A stretch of DNA of 64,000 nucleotides from Bordetella parapertussis. Its GTDB lineage: Bacteria > Acidobacteriota > Terriglobia > Bryobacterales > Bryobacteraceae. Positions 8,691 to 18,357 of the stretch are shown here, in pieces. Under the pieces are notes generated by a model. It was not told where the DNA came from. It did no database searches and was given only the letters and a program-made list of their open reading frames with translations. How positions within the stretch are numbered: position 1 is the stretch's first letter; each line of letters starts with the position of its first letter. A program made the position numbers and the translations under genes. The stretch is from the NCBI GenBank assembly GCA_943328975.2, contig CALQCC020000004.1:1-64000 (forward strand), read 5' to 3'.

Positions 8691-9209
8691 CTAGGGGAGC
8701 GTGCGCACGTCCCGAGTTGTGGAACGACTGTTCGGCGAGACGCCTCTTTTCGCCTCAAATCGATTCTCGCCTCTCAGCCATTCCGATAGCGGCCGGGTTC
8801 CGATTCTTATTTGGGCCCGTCGAAGCATGGAACTCAGAAATCGGACTTCGGCCAGAAGGTTTCTTTCCGGGCAACCTCGTGCTTGGCGTTGGACGCTAAT
8901 GGTGTTTTTGGTGGCCCAGAGCAATCCCCACTTAGGTGGCAGGTCCTTCAACTGGATGACATCCGGTGGGGACAAGTAATAGCGGCGTTGGCCCATTCCA
9001 GCGCGTGGGTTCTTTCGGACGGCTTTCTTCGCATCGCTCAAGAAATCGGAGCGCGTGAGCTTGCATTCGATAAGGACAGAGCCGGCTTCGGGAGCCCAAC
9101 CGATCACGTCGGGATTCTCATCCGCTGCGGTGGCAAACTCACATAGAACAACGGAGCATTGTCTGCCAAGCCAGCGGGCCCCCATCGCAACTAGAGTTGA
9201 GTGTTGCAC
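8691..9209 (-). CDS. Putative PD-(D/E)xK nuclease-like protein
   Basis: The protein shows a compact nuclease-like pattern: ENPDVIGWAPEAGSVLIECK, where the D and the E-x-K fit the PD-(D/E)xK catalytic core, followed by LTRSDFLSDAKKAVRKN. This resembles MmcB-like proteins with E(V/C)K...DFLADxK. The middle contains YYLSPPDVIQLKDLPPKWGLLWA, which suits a small soluble domain. The start is uncertain: GTG at 9209 (VQHSTLVAMGARWL), an internal ATG, or ATG at 9245. It stands alone between the nitrate and chemotaxis operons. Function is unknown; a DNA-repair or phage-derived nuclease is possible. Confidence 0.6.
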   Translation of the reverse strand: MQHSTLVAMGARWLGRQCSVVLCEFATAADENPDVIGWAPEAGSVLIECKLTRSDFLSDAKKAVRKNPRAGMGQRRYYLSPPDVIQLKDLPPKWGLLWATKNTISVQRQARGCPERNLLAEVRFLSSMLRRAQIRIGTRPLSEWLRGENRFEAKRGVSPNSRSTTRDVRTLP

Positions 9210-9296
9210 GTGGACTGTGGATGTGAAACATTGTAGCGCACCCATGTTTGGGCGAGGCTCGCAGAGCGTTGTAGGAGAGGGGGGCCCGGAGAGTGA

Positions 9297-10355
9297 CTAG
9301 ACCCATCGGAGAATACCGCTGGCAACTCGTTCCAAGGGCAACACGCTGTCGATGCAGCCGAGTCGGATCGCTTCGCGGGGCATGCCGAAAACAACGCAGG
9401 AGGCTTCGTCCTGGGCAATGGTTTTGGCGCCCACCTGCTTGAGGGCCACCATACCCTGGGCACCATCGGCACCCATACCCGCGAGAAGGGCGGCCACGAT
9501 CGTAGGCCCGGCGACTTCGGCCACGGATTGAAAAAGGACATCCACCGCGGGGCGCTGATAGCAGACCGGAGGCAGAGTGCTGCTGAGCGCGACCTTGAAG
9601 CCGTCCGCATGTTTGCGGACCAGCATATGGTAGCCGCCCGGCGCTATAAGGGCTCGCCCGGGCAAGAGGGCATCTCCGTCTTGGGCTTCTTTCACCTCGA
9701 TTGCACACAGACCATTGAGGCGATCGGCGAAGGCTTTTGAGAAGACGGCGGGAATATGTTGCACAATCACGATCGGCGGGGAATGGAGGGGAATATGGGT
9801 GAGGACTTCCTGAATTGCCTCGGTACCTCCGGTGGACGCCCCTATGGCAATCATCGAGACGGGGGAGCTGAAATGGAGAGGGGACGGACCCTTGCTTACC
9901 AAGGGGGGCCTGGGAGGCGGGGCGTGCTCTTCTACGGCAGGCCGGCGGATTCTGGAGGCCGCCGCAGCGCGAATTTTCGTTGCCAACATGTCGCGCAGCT
10001 CGCCGACCGAGTAGGGTCCATCTGGTTTAGCAAGAACTTCTACTGCCCCTGCCTGTAAAGCGTCCACTGCGGCCCGTGACGAGGCTTGCCCGAGCGAACT
10101 GATGATGATGACGGGGAGCGGATGGTAGCGCATGATACGGCGCAGAAACGACAGGCCGTCCATACGCGGCATCTCGATATCCAGTGTCATCACATCTGGA
10201 TGCAAGCTGAGAATTTTGTCTCGGGCTACAAACGGGTCAGGAGCGGAGCCGACGACTTCGATATCCGGCTCGGCTGACAAAGCGTCTGTAAGAATCTTCC
10301 GGACGATGGCGGAATCGTCCACGATCAGAACGCGCGTTTTGCGAGTGTTGTCCAT
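9297..10355 (-). CDS. cheB: Chemotaxis protein-glutamate methylesterase/deamidase CheB
   Basis: CheB removes methyl groups from chemoreceptors and drives adaptation. The receiver domain has acidic DD near residue 13 and phospho-acceptor D59 (TLDIEMPRMDG). After a proline-rich linker the methylesterase domain carries the triad S174 (GASTGGTEA), H200 (IVQHIP) and D297 (GMGADGAQG). The 352-aa length is normal. The ATG at 10355 lies just after the stop of the cheX-like gene, and cheB is the last gene of the operon. All catalytic residues are intact. Confidence 0.95.
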   Translation of the reverse strand: MDNTRKTRVLIVDDSAIVRKILTDALSAEPDIEVVGSAPDPFVARDKILSLHPDVMTLDIEMPRMDGLSFLRRIMRYHPLPVIIISSLGQASSRAAVDALQAGAVEVLAKPDGPYSVGELRDMLATKIRAAAASRIRRPAVEEHAPPPRPPLVSKGPSPLHFSSPVSMIAIGASTGGTEAIQEVLTHIPLHSPPIVIVQHIPAVFSKAFADRLNGLCAIEVKEAQDGDALLPGRALIAPGGYHMLVRKHADGFKVALSSTLPPVCYQRPAVDVLFQSVAEVAGPTIVAALLAGMGADGAQGMVALKQVGAKTIAQDEASCVVFGMPREAIRLGCIDSVLPLERVASGILRWV

Positions 10356-10359
10356 AATC

Positions 10360-10797
10360 TCAGACCTGGCACAGGACCACGGACATGCAACCTTCTTCGA
10401 GTTCAAAATCGCACCGGATTCCGGTCGCCCCGAGCAGCGATTCTGGAGCCACGGACTCGGGTAGGGAAAGATCATACTGCCCTGCCCCTCCGAACGCGCT
10501 GACAATGGCCCCGCAAATCATGTTTGCCAGCTCCAACAGGAACTGGGAGCTTTGCTCGTCGCTCACAATTTCCTCGCCCAGAAAGTTCTTGGACAGGAGT
10601 TGTGCTCCGCCCGGACTGCAACCGATCAGCACGGAGCCCTTGGAAGGTCCTCGGAACGAAACACAGGCACCTACGCCCAGCGAGGCTTGCGCCTGACTGG
10701 ATTCGGCTGGTCCCATGACGGCGGAAAAACACATCGTCTCGAGGACGTTTTCCACGGCCTCGCCGATCAAAGTCCCGATCTCCACCATTTCAGTCAT
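10360..10797 (-). CDS. cheX: CheX-family CheY-P phosphatase-like protein
   Basis: A 145-aa protein of the CheC/CheX/FliY fold. It has one phosphatase-like ExxN motif, E89-L-A-N92 in the helix LLELANMICGAI, as in CheX, whereas CheC normally has two. Such proteins dephosphorylate CheY-P. It lies between cheY and cheB, four bases from each, which fits a role in signal termination. The frame continues open upstream past 10797, but this ATG avoids overlap with cheY and gives the normal length. CheC-like or FliN-like assignments are less likely. Confidence 0.75.
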   Translation of the reverse strand: MTEMVEIGTLIGEAVENVLETMCFSAVMGPAESSQAQASLGVGACVSFRGPSKGSVLIGCSPGGAQLLSKNFLGEEIVSDEQSSQFLLELANMICGAIVSAFGGAGQYDLSLPESVAPESLLGATGIRCDFELEEGCMSVVLCQV

Positions 10798-10801
10798 GGC
10801 C

Positions 10802-11188
10802 TTAGGCACGGGTAGCTCCGAGGACACGCTCCAACTCGGAGCGCAGTCCTTCTGGGGTGAACGGTTTGGTGATGTACCCGGCCGCACCCAAACTCATCAT
10901 TTGGTCCACTCGGTCCAATCGGGCATCGGTGGAAACAACGACAACGGGAGTCTTCCGCAGCGCTTCATCAGCCTGAAGCGTTCGCAATAACTCCTCCCCG
11001 TTCATCTCCGGCATGTTGATGTCGCTGAGGACCAGGTCCACGGATTGATGCCGCAATACGTCCAATGCCTGTTTGCCGTTACTTGCCTCCAGTAACGGAC
11101 CCGTTTCCAGACCGGATACGGTCAAAACGCGTTTGATAAAAGAACGCATTACAGGCGAATCATCTACGATCAAAACTCGTAGCGTCAT
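10802..11188 (-). CDS. cheY: Chemotaxis response regulator CheY
   Basis: A stand-alone receiver domain of 128 aa. It has the acidic pair at D9-D10, phospho-acceptor D56 (LVLSDINMPEMNG), T87 in VVSTD and K108 in GYITKPF, so the full set needed for phosphorylation by CheA is present. The ATG overlaps the cheD stop (ATGA). With no flagellar genes in the window, its target (flagellar switch or type IV pilus machinery) is not shown. Confidence 0.93.
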   Translation of the reverse strand: MTLRVLIVDDSPVMRSFIKRVLTVSGLETGPLLEASNGKQALDVLRHQSVDLVLSDINMPEMNGEELLRTLQADEALRKTPVVVVSTDARLDRVDQMMSLGAAGYITKPFTPEGLRSELERVLGATRA

Positions 11189-11709
11189 TTTGTAACTCCT
11201 AGGCTAGTGATCGGCCTCTGTTGTAGCGGCCATTCCCGTTCCGCGACCGCGCCAGCGCGCAGGAAAGCCCTTCCACTGGCTACTTCCATGCGGACGGTGC
11301 GAGCCACCAGCCCGCCCGTTTCTTCTCCATGCACCATCAGTCCGCGTGTCCAAAGAATTTTTCGCAGCACGAGTTGGTTTCGCTTGCCGATGTTGAAAAT
11401 ACCCTTCTCGTCCATCACCTGCGCTCCCCCTGCCGCCCGCAAGGTCAACCTGTTCAAAGTGGCGCCTTTCCTCAGTACGGCTTCGAACAACATTTCGATA
11501 CCGGTGTCTCCAAAGAGGGCCGGATGGCTCCGGGCCCGGTCCAAATTCAAAGCAGAGTCCGGAAGCATGTAATGCAGCAGAGCGCCGATCTTGCTGACCG
11601 GATCGTGGGCCAGCAACGCGATGCAGGAGCCGAGAGCATAAGTGATCAGTATTTCGCGTGGATCAGTGCTCACCTGGCAGTCTCCAATACCCACCACTCG
11701 CAGGCTCAT
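11185..11709 (-). CDS. cheD: Chemoreceptor glutamine deamidase CheD
   Basis: CheD deamidates glutamines on chemoreceptors and can partner CheC-type phosphatases. The catalytic set is visible: T23 and C29 in ITYALGSCIALLA and H46 in GALLHYMLP. The 174-aa length is normal. The ATG at 11709 overlaps the cheR stop and its own stop overlaps the cheY start, both as ATGA. A cheX-like gene two positions downstream fits a CheD-CheC/X feedback module. Confidence 0.93.
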   Translation of the reverse strand: MSLRVVGIGDCQVSTDPREILITYALGSCIALLAHDPVSKIGALLHYMLPDSALNLDRARSHPALFGDTGIEMLFEAVLRKGATLNRLTLRAAGGAQVMDEKGIFNIGKRNQLVLRKILWTRGLMVHGEETGGLVARTVRMEVASGRAFLRAGAVAEREWPLQQRPITSLGVTK

Positions 11710-12554
11710 GACTTCGCCCCCGTGACGCCCGTGCCGGGCTTGCGATATGTCGCCGGACAGACATACTCCAGCGAGTGTTTTATGCCGGAAAGACTTTCCG
11801 AATGGCCCACGAATAGATATCCCCCTGGCTCGAGACAAGCGGCCAGCCGATTCACTACCTGCTCCTGTGTGGGGCGGTCAAAATAGATCATGACGTTGCG
11901 GCAGAAGATTGCCGCGAATGGCGGCATGGCGGGCAAGGGCCGAATCAGGTTGACCTGATCGAAGCGGATCATGCGCCGCACATCCTGCTTAATCTGATAC
12001 CAGCCATCAAAACTGTTTCGTCCGCGGAGTAGGTATTTTGTGAGCCATGGCGCGAGTGGCTGAGGAAAACTATCCTGACGATAAAGGCCTTTTGCCGCGG
12101 TGGACAGCACCCGCGTGGAAATGTCGGTGGCGAGAATTTGAACGGTTTGTGCCTCCGGACCCAGTTGTTCCAATAGCGTCATCGCGAGGGAATACGGCTC
12201 TTCCCCGGTGGAACAGGCGGCACTCCAGATTTGAAGGCTCCGCCTCCCCCTCCAGGCGGGAAAAGCGACATCCTTCAGGAAGTCGAAGTGTTTGCTCTCC
12301 CGGAAGAAGCTGGTGTGGTTTGTGGTCAGGGCGTCGATCAACTCAGTGAGCGCTGTTCCGCTGGCGTCGGCCTGAACAAAAGCACAATAGTCATCCAACG
12401 AGTCGATTCCTCGTTCTCGCATCTTCTTACCCAAGCGCGAGGTTACAAGGCCTTCCTTGCCCTCGCCCAGATCGAGCCCGAACTGTTCGTAGGCCAGCCG
12501 GGCCAGTTGTTGCATTCCCGGAGTTCCAGATTCGCGTAATGATGAGTTAGACAT
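11706..12554 (-). CDS. cheR: Chemotaxis protein methyltransferase CheR
   Basis: CheR uses S-adenosylmethionine to methylate receptor glutamates. The N-terminal helical domain is followed by the SAM-binding motif WSAACSTGEEPYSLAM (about 110-126) and the C-terminal FCRNVMIYF and GYLFVGHSESL signatures. Length 282 aa. The ATG at 12554 overlaps the 3' end of cheA by 8 bp, and the stop overlaps the cheD start. Confidence 0.95.
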   Translation of the reverse strand: MSNSSLRESGTPGMQQLARLAYEQFGLDLGEGKEGLVTSRLGKKMRERGIDSLDDYCAFVQADASGTALTELIDALTTNHTSFFRESKHFDFLKDVAFPAWRGRRSLQIWSAACSTGEEPYSLAMTLLEQLGPEAQTVQILATDISTRVLSTAAKGLYRQDSFPQPLAPWLTKYLLRGRNSFDGWYQIKQDVRRMIRFDQVNLIRPLPAMPPFAAIFCRNVMIYFDRPTQEQVVNRLAACLEPGGYLFVGHSESLSGIKHSLEYVCPATYRKPGTGVTGAKS

Positions 12555-14388
12555 CGGTTTGTTGGCTGTGAATCGCATCCAGATCGAGAATCAACCCTAC
12601 TTGACCGTTCCCCAGGATGGCGCCACCCGCAATTCCGGGGATATTCTTGAGCATCTCGCCTAACCCCTTGATGACGACTTCCTGTTTCCCGACCAATTCG
12701 TCCACCATGACGCAGAAGGTCGCGCCGCGCGCTTCGGCCACGATGAACAGACATTCCTCTGGCCTTTCAGAACGTGCGGCGATGCCCAGCCTTTTGGACA
12801 GCCTTACGACGGGAAGCAGACTCCCCCGGACCATGGCCATCTCACGGCGGTTTTCCACCGTGAAGATCATATCGGCGGTGGGCCGCAGCATCTCACGCAC
12901 CGAAAACAACGGAACGATAAAGCGTTCCTGGCCAACACCCACCACCAGACCATCGATGATGGCTAAGGTCAGAGGTAACTTCAGCTGGAACGTCGTGCCT
13001 TCGCCTGGCGTGGAGGTGATATCGATCCGGCCGCGCAGTTTTTGGATTTGCCGTTTGACCACATCCATTCCAACCCCGCGCCCTGAGATATCCGTTATCT
13101 TGGCTGCAGTGGATAGACCGGGATGAAAGATGAGGTGGAATATGTCGTTGTCGGAGAGAACGGCATTATCATCGATCACCCCTTGTTGACGGGCCTTGGC
13201 CAGGATTCTAGCCTTGTCGAGTCCTTTGCCGTCATCTGAAATACTGACTACGATCCAGCCAGCTTGATGACCAGCCGAGAGCGTGACTCTGCCAATGGAA
13301 GATTTGCCTGTTTTCGAACGTTCTTCTGCCGATTCAATGCCGTGATCCACCGAGTTCCGGATCATGTGCATCAAGGGATCCGCCAATTGTTCGACGATGT
13401 TGCGGTCTAGCTCGGTGTCACCGCCAAGAGACTCCAGATCCACTAGCTTGGTGCTCTTCCGGGAAAGATCTCGCACCAGCCGCGACATTTTCTGAAATAG
13501 CCCGTTGATCGGGACCATTCGCATCGACATGGCGGTGCGTTGTAACTCGGCCGTGATTCTTCCCAGCTGCGAGAAATCCCGCAAGAGCGCCGGGTTTTGC
13601 AGACTGGCAATCTCCGGATAGTGCCGCACCATGGATTCGGCGATCAGCAGCTCGCCCACCATGTCAGCGAGGTAGTCGAGTTTGTCTGTATCAACGCGCA
13701 CGGCTCGTGCTTCGGCCGCAGCAACACTCTTCTTGTTCTCGGGTTTGGTCTCTTCGCTCCACCCCACCTCAACTTGCTTCGCCACGTCCTCCTCACTTGG
13801 TTCAGCGCCCAAGGCCGGTTGCGGACGGGCAGAACCCGGCTCGCCCCGGCTCGCCGCCTTCACGCTTGCAATGAGTGGACTTGCGTCGGGAGCGGCGCCC
13901 AGCGGCTGCCCCGCCAATTTCAGCTCTACCCGGCGAAGCCAATTCCGCAGGAAATCTGCGGAGTTGAGCACCACATCTGCAATTCCAGGAGAAAATCGCA
14001 GCGTGTTCTGGCGCACCAGGTCGAGCAGGTTCTCGGTCTCGTGCGCCACTTCCCGGATCTCGTTCAGCTCCAGAAATCCGGCCAGGCCCTTGATGGTGTG
14101 AAAGCCGCGGAACACGGCATTGATGGCTTCTCCGTCGTCCGGAGTTTTTTCGAGGGTGAGCAGTTGTACGTCGGACCGATCCAGATGCTCGCGGGCTTCC
14201 ATGATGAAGTCCTGCATGAGTTCCGGGTCAGCGGCAAGCGCGGACATGGGATCATCCGCAATGACCGCGCCCCCCGCAGGCAAACCTTCCGCCTCGATGG
14301 CCCGGCGGAGCCGTTCAATCCCCATGGTAAGGATGTTTTCCCTTACCTCGGGCACCGCACTGCGGCCCAGTTGGTTTTCCAGCTCCAT
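12547..14388 (-). CDS. cheA: Chemotaxis histidine kinase CheA
   Basis: CheA is the central kinase of the array. The HPt domain holds phospho-acceptor H97 (FRGFHTIKGLAGF). Next come a linker, the dimerisation helices, the HATPase domain with N-box HMIRNSVDHGIE, G1 DDGKGLD and G2 GRGVGMDVVK, then a CheW-like domain ending at residue 613. No separate CheY/CheB-binding P2 domain is evident. The start is ambiguous: ATG 14388 (MELENQLGRS) is chosen, while GTG 14457 is in frame and would add 23 residues. The 54-aa frame just upstream could be part of an original longer N-terminus. Confidence 0.92.
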   Translation of the reverse strand: MELENQLGRSAVPEVRENILTMGIERLRRAIEAEGLPAGGAVIADDPMSALAADPELMQDFIMEAREHLDRSDVQLLTLEKTPDDGEAINAVFRGFHTIKGLAGFLELNEIREVAHETENLLDLVRQNTLRFSPGIADVVLNSADFLRNWLRRVELKLAGQPLGAAPDASPLIASVKAASRGEPGSARPQPALGAEPSEEDVAKQVEVGWSEETKPENKKSVAAAEARAVRVDTDKLDYLADMVGELLIAESMVRHYPEIASLQNPALLRDFSQLGRITAELQRTAMSMRMVPINGLFQKMSRLVRDLSRKSTKLVDLESLGGDTELDRNIVEQLADPLMHMIRNSVDHGIESAEERSKTGKSSIGRVTLSAGHQAGWIVVSISDDGKGLDKARILAKARQQGVIDDNAVLSDNDIFHLIFHPGLSTAAKITDISGRGVGMDVVKRQIQKLRGRIDITSTPGEGTTFQLKLPLTLAIIDGLVVGVGQERFIVPLFSVREMLRPTADMIFTVENRREMAMVRGSLLPVVRLSKRLGIAARSERPEECLFIVAEARGATFCVMVDELVGKQEVVIKGLGEMLKNIPGIAGGAILGNGQVGLILDLDAIHSQQTDV

Positions 14389-14393
14389 TGCAG

Positions 14394-14558
14394 TCAGAGC
14401 GACTTCAGCCGCCGAGCCGCGGCTCTGGTCACAGATCCGACGCAAGAGGCAACCCACTCGCCTTCTACGGGACCCTCGAGAAGCAGGCAGGAGGCCATTT
14501 CATCGACTTGTGAACGCAATGCTTCCGCTAACTCCTGAGTAGTAAGGGGTCTAGTCAT
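14394..14558 (-). CDS. 54-aa ORF between mcp and cheA
   Basis: The ATG overlaps the last 8 bases of the mcp frame, as cheR overlaps cheA, and the stop lies 5 bases before the cheA ATG. The product begins [20 protein letters not shown], looks helical and amphipathic, and matches no family I know. It is either a small coupled protein or the frameshifted start of cheA, whose own frame is open upstream to 14457. The position inside a tightly packed operon is the main support. Confidence 0.4.
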   Translation of the reverse strand: MTRPLTTQELAEALRSQVDEMASCLLLEGPVEGEWVASCVGSVTRAAARRLKSL

Positions 14559-16230
14559 CTGGGTGTCTCTGGGGCGTCCTCACGAAAAGTGGGGACAGAT
14601 CCTCAGCCAATCTCCTCGAATTCATCCATGGGGATCGAAGACGGGCCCTGCGACCATGCATTCCCACCGGATGGCGCCGTTGCGATTGGGGTTGGCCGAG
14701 CCGCGGCGTGGACGGACGCACGAGAGGTTTGTCCGCCTCCGGCCCCCCCCTTCTGGGTGCGGCGTTCCCGCTAACCTCGGTCCCGGCAAGAGCCGCTAGA
14801 CGACCAACTAGTTCTCGCATGGTCGCCGACTGTGCGTTGAGTTGTTCCGCGGCTGCAGCGCCTTCTTCGGCGCTGGCGGCGGAGCGTTGGGTGACCTGCT
14901 CCATCTGCGTGATGGCCTTGGAAACCTGTTCGATTCCCCGAGTCTGCTCTTCGCTGCCTAAGCTCACTTCATCGACCAGCACCTTTACTTTGGAGGACTC
15001 TTCCGTGATGGTTCGCACCGCACCGGCGACTTCATCTACTTTGGTCTTGCCTTCGTTAGACTTGGCAATCGACTCAGCAATCAGTGTTGAGGTGTCGCGG
15101 GCTGCTTGAGCACAGCGTTGAGCGAGGTTCCGCACCTCATCGGCAACCACAGCGAATCCCATGCCCGCCTCTCCTGCTCGGGCGGCTTCTACTGCGGCGT
15201 TGAGGGCGAGAATGTTGGTCTGAAATGCGATTTCATCAATGACCTTGATGATCTTGGAAATCTTGCCGGACGACGTATTAATCTCGTCCATTGCAACCAC
15301 CATCTGATCAAGCTTACGGTTGGTAGCGCCAAACGTCTGTTGCGTATTGGTCACCAAAGCTACGGCGGAGCGGGAATTCTCCGCATTCTTGCGGGCCATA
15401 GAATTGATCTCCTCGCTGGAGGCGGAGGTCTCCTCTAGGGACGCGGCCTGCTCACTCGCCCCTTGCGCCAGCGACTGACTGGTGGCCGCTACTTCACTCG
15501 CGGCCATGGCCACTTGATCCGCGCTCTCCGCAATTTGCTGGGTAACCTGGCCTAACGCTTGGTTCAACGAACGCAGCAAGAGAATGGAGCAGCCAATGCC
15601 TGTGGCAAAAACAATGACCAACATCACCAGCGTCCACATTCTGGTGAAGCTTGAAGTAGCGACCGCTTGGGTCGCCGTGATATCCCCCCACGCGCTGTTC
15701 CACTTTTGCATGACATCGAGCATTTCCATCAGCGGCGTGGCCGCCGGCTCCACCTCCGCCCGATAGCGACGAATGGCTTCATCGGAGGAGTTGCGCTGGC
15801 TCAGAGGGAGGACTTTCGACTCCCATGCGGCAAAATAGTGCTCAAAGGATGCTTGGAGTTTCTGAAAATTGGCCCGGTCATCCGCCTGACTGATGGTGGC
15901 TTCGTAATCGGAGAGACCTTTGGAGATCTTGCTCTTCACGTCGCTAAGTTCGCTCTCGATCCTGGAGTGCTCCGCAGGGGTCCGCGAGGCCAAATGCTGC
16001 CAGGACAGCGCCTGGTGCCAGCGACCGTTGTTATCTACATCGGCGATAAACGCGAGGCCCGGCATGGCATCCGTGGTTAGGCTCCGGACACCGGCATCAA
16101 TGGCCCCTAGGCGCCAAACCGTCAGTCCGCCCATCAGCAGCGCGAGCGTCATCAACATACCGGCCAGCACGCTGACACGTTTGCCAATTGTCATTTTTGA
16201 GTTCATGTGATGTCGTTTCTCCAAACTCAT
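14551..16230 (-). CDS. Methyl-accepting chemotaxis protein, C-terminal tail out of frame after G8 tract
   Basis: A transmembrane chemoreceptor. TM1 lies near residues 20-42, a four-helix-bundle-like periplasmic sensor at 45-195, TM2 near 197-220, then a cytoplasmic signalling domain whose tip [20 protein letters not shown] is canonical. Start 16230 overlaps the cheW stop (ATGA); ATG 16206 ([10 protein letters not shown]) is an alternative. After NAAPRR the reading frame passes a run of eight G (14743-14750) and becomes arginine-rich, ending at 14551. With one more G the frame would instead end [12 protein letters not shown] at 14603, a typical MCP tail. This suggests an indel, slippage or a sequence error in the homopolymer. 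Confidence 0.88.
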   Translation of the reverse strand: MSLEKRHHMNSKMTIGKRVSVLAGMLMTLALLMGGLTVWRLGAIDAGVRSLTTDAMPGLAFIADVDNNGRWHQALSWQHLASRTPAEHSRIESELSDVKSKISKGLSDYEATISQADDRANFQKLQASFEHYFAAWESKVLPLSQRNSSDEAIRRYRAEVEPAATPLMEMLDVMQKWNSAWGDITATQAVATSSFTRMWTLVMLVIVFATGIGCSILLLRSLNQALGQVTQQIAESADQVAMAASEVAATSQSLAQGASEQAASLEETSASSEEINSMARKNAENSRSAVALVTNTQQTFGATNRKLDQMVVAMDEINTSSGKISKIIKVIDEIAFQTNILALNAAVEAARAGEAGMGFAVVADEVRNLAQRCAQAARDTSTLIAESIAKSNEGKTKVDEVAGAVRTITEESSKVKVLVDEVSLGSEEQTRGIEQVSKAITQMEQVTQRSAASAEEGAAAAEQLNAQSATMRELVGRLAALAGTEVSGNAAPRRGGPEADKPLVRPSTPRLGQPQSQRRHPVGMHGRRARLRSPWMNSRRLAEDLSPLFVRTPQRHPDD

Positions 16231-16742
16231 TGCAGTATCGATTGCAAACCGGACAGTTCCTGATCTTTCAGCACCTGCCCGATATCGAGCAAAATCTTGA
16301 CTTTGTCTTTTACTTTGGCGAGCCCGAGCAAATACGGGGTGGATACCCCGTCCCCAAAGTCCGGTGTCGGCTCAATCTCACTGCCGTGAAGATTCAATAC
16401 TTCGGACACTTCGTCGACGATGATTCCGGTGTTGATCGCCGGACCCGCCTCGCCGTCCACCTGGATCACGATGATGCAGGTGCGTTCGGTATGCCCTTGC
16501 TCGGGCAGCCCGAACTTCAGGCGGAGGTCTACCACCGGGATCACCTTGCCGCGGAGGTTGATTACGCCCTTCACGCAGACCGGCGTTTGCGGAACCGTGG
16601 TGATGTCCTGAATCCCAATAATCTCCCGGACATTCATGACACGAACGGCAAACTCTTCTTTCCCCAGGCAGAACGTCAGGAACTTACCCGCTCGCGGATC
16701 GATTGCCGCGGCTTCTTGTTTTTCGTACAGTGCAGTAGCCAT
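16227..16742 (-). CDS. cheW: Chemotaxis adaptor protein CheW
   Basis: CheW links receptors to CheA. The 171-aa protein is a single CheW domain with conserved segments [38 protein letters not shown] and a C-terminal [12 protein letters not shown]. The ATG at 16742 is preferred, although the frame extends to 16763. It lies between two receptor genes and its stop overlaps the downstream mcp start by ATGA. Confidence 0.94.
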   Translation of the reverse strand: MATALYEKQEAAAIDPRAGKFLTFCLGKEEFAVRVMNVREIIGIQDITTVPQTPVCVKGVINLRGKVIPVVDLRLKFGLPEQGHTERTCIIVIQVDGEAGPAINTGIIVDEVSEVLNLHGSEIEPTPDFGDGVSTPYLLGLAKVKDKVKILLDIGQVLKDQELSGLQSILQ

Positions 16743-16762
16743 GAAATTGCTCGTCCTCTCCA

Positions 16763-18184
16763 CTAGCCGACCAACGTACGGAGTTCTTCCACAACGTAGG
16801 TCAGCGATTTCGCTTGTCCTTCCAACTCGCGGGATACGGCGGCGTTCTCTTCGGCGCTGGCGGCGTTGCGTTGGGTGACATCTTGGATCTTCGCTACCGA
16901 GGAAGAGAATCTCTCAATCCCGACAGCTTGTGATTGAGAGGAATGATTGATCTCTTCAATCATGGTGCGTACCCCACCAAAGTCATGCAGCAGATCTTGA
17001 ATCACGGCGGAAACCTGTTGCGCCCGGGTACTCCCTTCGGCGGATAGCGTCGAGGACTCCTCGATCAGTTCCGCGGTTTCCCGCGCCGCGCCAGTAGATC
17101 GTTGGGCCAAGCTCCGGACTTCATCCGCAACGACAGCAAACCCGGCACCCGCCGAACCCGCGCGAGCGGCCTCGACCGACGCGTTGAGCGCAAGAAGATT
17201 AGTTTGGAAGGCGATCTCTTCAATTTGCTTCACAATCTTGGATACCTTGCCGCTCGACTGTGCAATCGCGTCCATTGCGGTATTTAGTTCCTCCACAGCC
17301 TCTTGCGAATGGGCGGCTTTGGACGCGAGTGCCTCGACCAGACCGGTGGACTTCTGACAGGAGGATGCGTTGGTACGCGCGGTTTGAGAAACCTCTCCAC
17401 TGGATTCGACTGCGTTCGCGACCGATTGCGCCTGGAAGGACGCTCCTTCGGCCATAGCCCCGCTGGCCGAGGCGACTTGGGTGGCCGCTGCCGTCAAGCC
17501 CTCTGCCGTCGCGGAGAGTTGCTGATCGAGTTTCTGGAGTACTTGGGCTACATTGCGGGATACCAGCCAGCTGGCTGAGGCCGTCAAAGCGACCGCGAAC
17601 AACACGCCTAGAATCACAGCCATGACACCTTGCTCGAAGGCTTGGTTGTGCGCTGCTTCGGTCTGCGTGACGCTGGCTTGAATCAAGTCGGTCGCATTTG
17701 AATTCCGGGTCTCCAGTGCCTCAAAGGTGGCCAAGAACGCTGGATACTGCCGGACGGCCGCAGCGCGATTGGTATTGATCACGTCGAACAGCTTGGTCGC
17801 AGCCTCCGCGTATTGATTCAGTTCGGGCTCAATCGCGGAGAGCGCCGTGCGGATTTGCGGGGACAATTCGAGCTTCCCGTTGCGCTCCATCGCCTCCCGA
17901 AAAATGCGAAGGTGCTCTTGAAGATCGGCGCGAACCTCGCGGCGCTGTGCGGGCGAATCCGCAGCCAGAACACTCAACACATCCGCGCGAACAGCATCGT
18001 GCATCATGTCCGCTTCCATGTGATTGCGCATCGCGTGACCGGAGACCACTAACTCCTTGGCCGCGTCATTGAGTCCACGCATGGTCATAAACGAGAACAA
18101 GCCGAGACTTGCCGTCAATGTCACGGTGATCGCGCCGAACGCCAAGAGCCGGGTTCTTATGGAAGCTTTCTGAAGTATGTGCAT
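16763..18184 (-). CDS. Methyl-accepting chemotaxis protein
   Basis: First gene of the chemotaxis operon, 473 aa. TM1 is near residues 10-32 ([20 protein letters not shown]), a helical periplasmic domain follows, TM2 is near 190-210 ([20 protein letters not shown]), then the signalling domain with tip [20 protein letters not shown] and [16 protein letters not shown]. No HAMP domain is obvious between TM2 and the signalling coil. It has no C-terminal docking pentapeptide. ATG 18184 gives [14 protein letters not shown], a positively charged start before TM1. The 173-bp gap to the divergent gene at 18358 should hold the operon promoter, but I see no convincing motif. Confidence 0.93.
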   Translation of the reverse strand: MHILQKASIRTRLLAFGAITVTLTASLGLFSFMTMRGLNDAAKELVVSGHAMRNHMEADMMHDAVRADVLSVLAADSPAQRREVRADLQEHLRIFREAMERNGKLELSPQIRTALSAIEPELNQYAEAATKLFDVINTNRAAAVRQYPAFLATFEALETRNSNATDLIQASVTQTEAAHNQAFEQGVMAVILGVLFAVALTASASWLVSRNVAQVLQKLDQQLSATAEGLTAAATQVASASGAMAEGASFQAQSVANAVESSGEVSQTARTNASSCQKSTGLVEALASKAAHSQEAVEELNTAMDAIAQSSGKVSKIVKQIEEIAFQTNLLALNASVEAARAGSAGAGFAVVADEVRSLAQRSTGAARETAELIEESSTLSAEGSTRAQQVSAVIQDLLHDFGGVRTMIEEINHSSQSQAVGIERFSSSVAKIQDVTQRNAASAEENAAVSRELEGQAKSLTYVVEELRTLVG

Positions 18185-18357
18185 AGGAAGTTTTCGATCC
18201 GTCAAACGACAGATGAACACTCTATCGGCGCGGGGGCAGCGCGGAGGAGCACAATCCTGGTCGGAATAATCCGGCCCCATACTCAGGCTCTTCCGAGCGA
18301 TGAGCCTTCCTGTACCCAGCCGCTTCCACGGCCTAGGGAAATCAAGGGGGATTTTGG

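Noticed and set aside
13597-14538. 313-codon plus-strand frame across cheA
   Set aside because: Antisense shadow; cheA motifs are fully intact on the minus strand.
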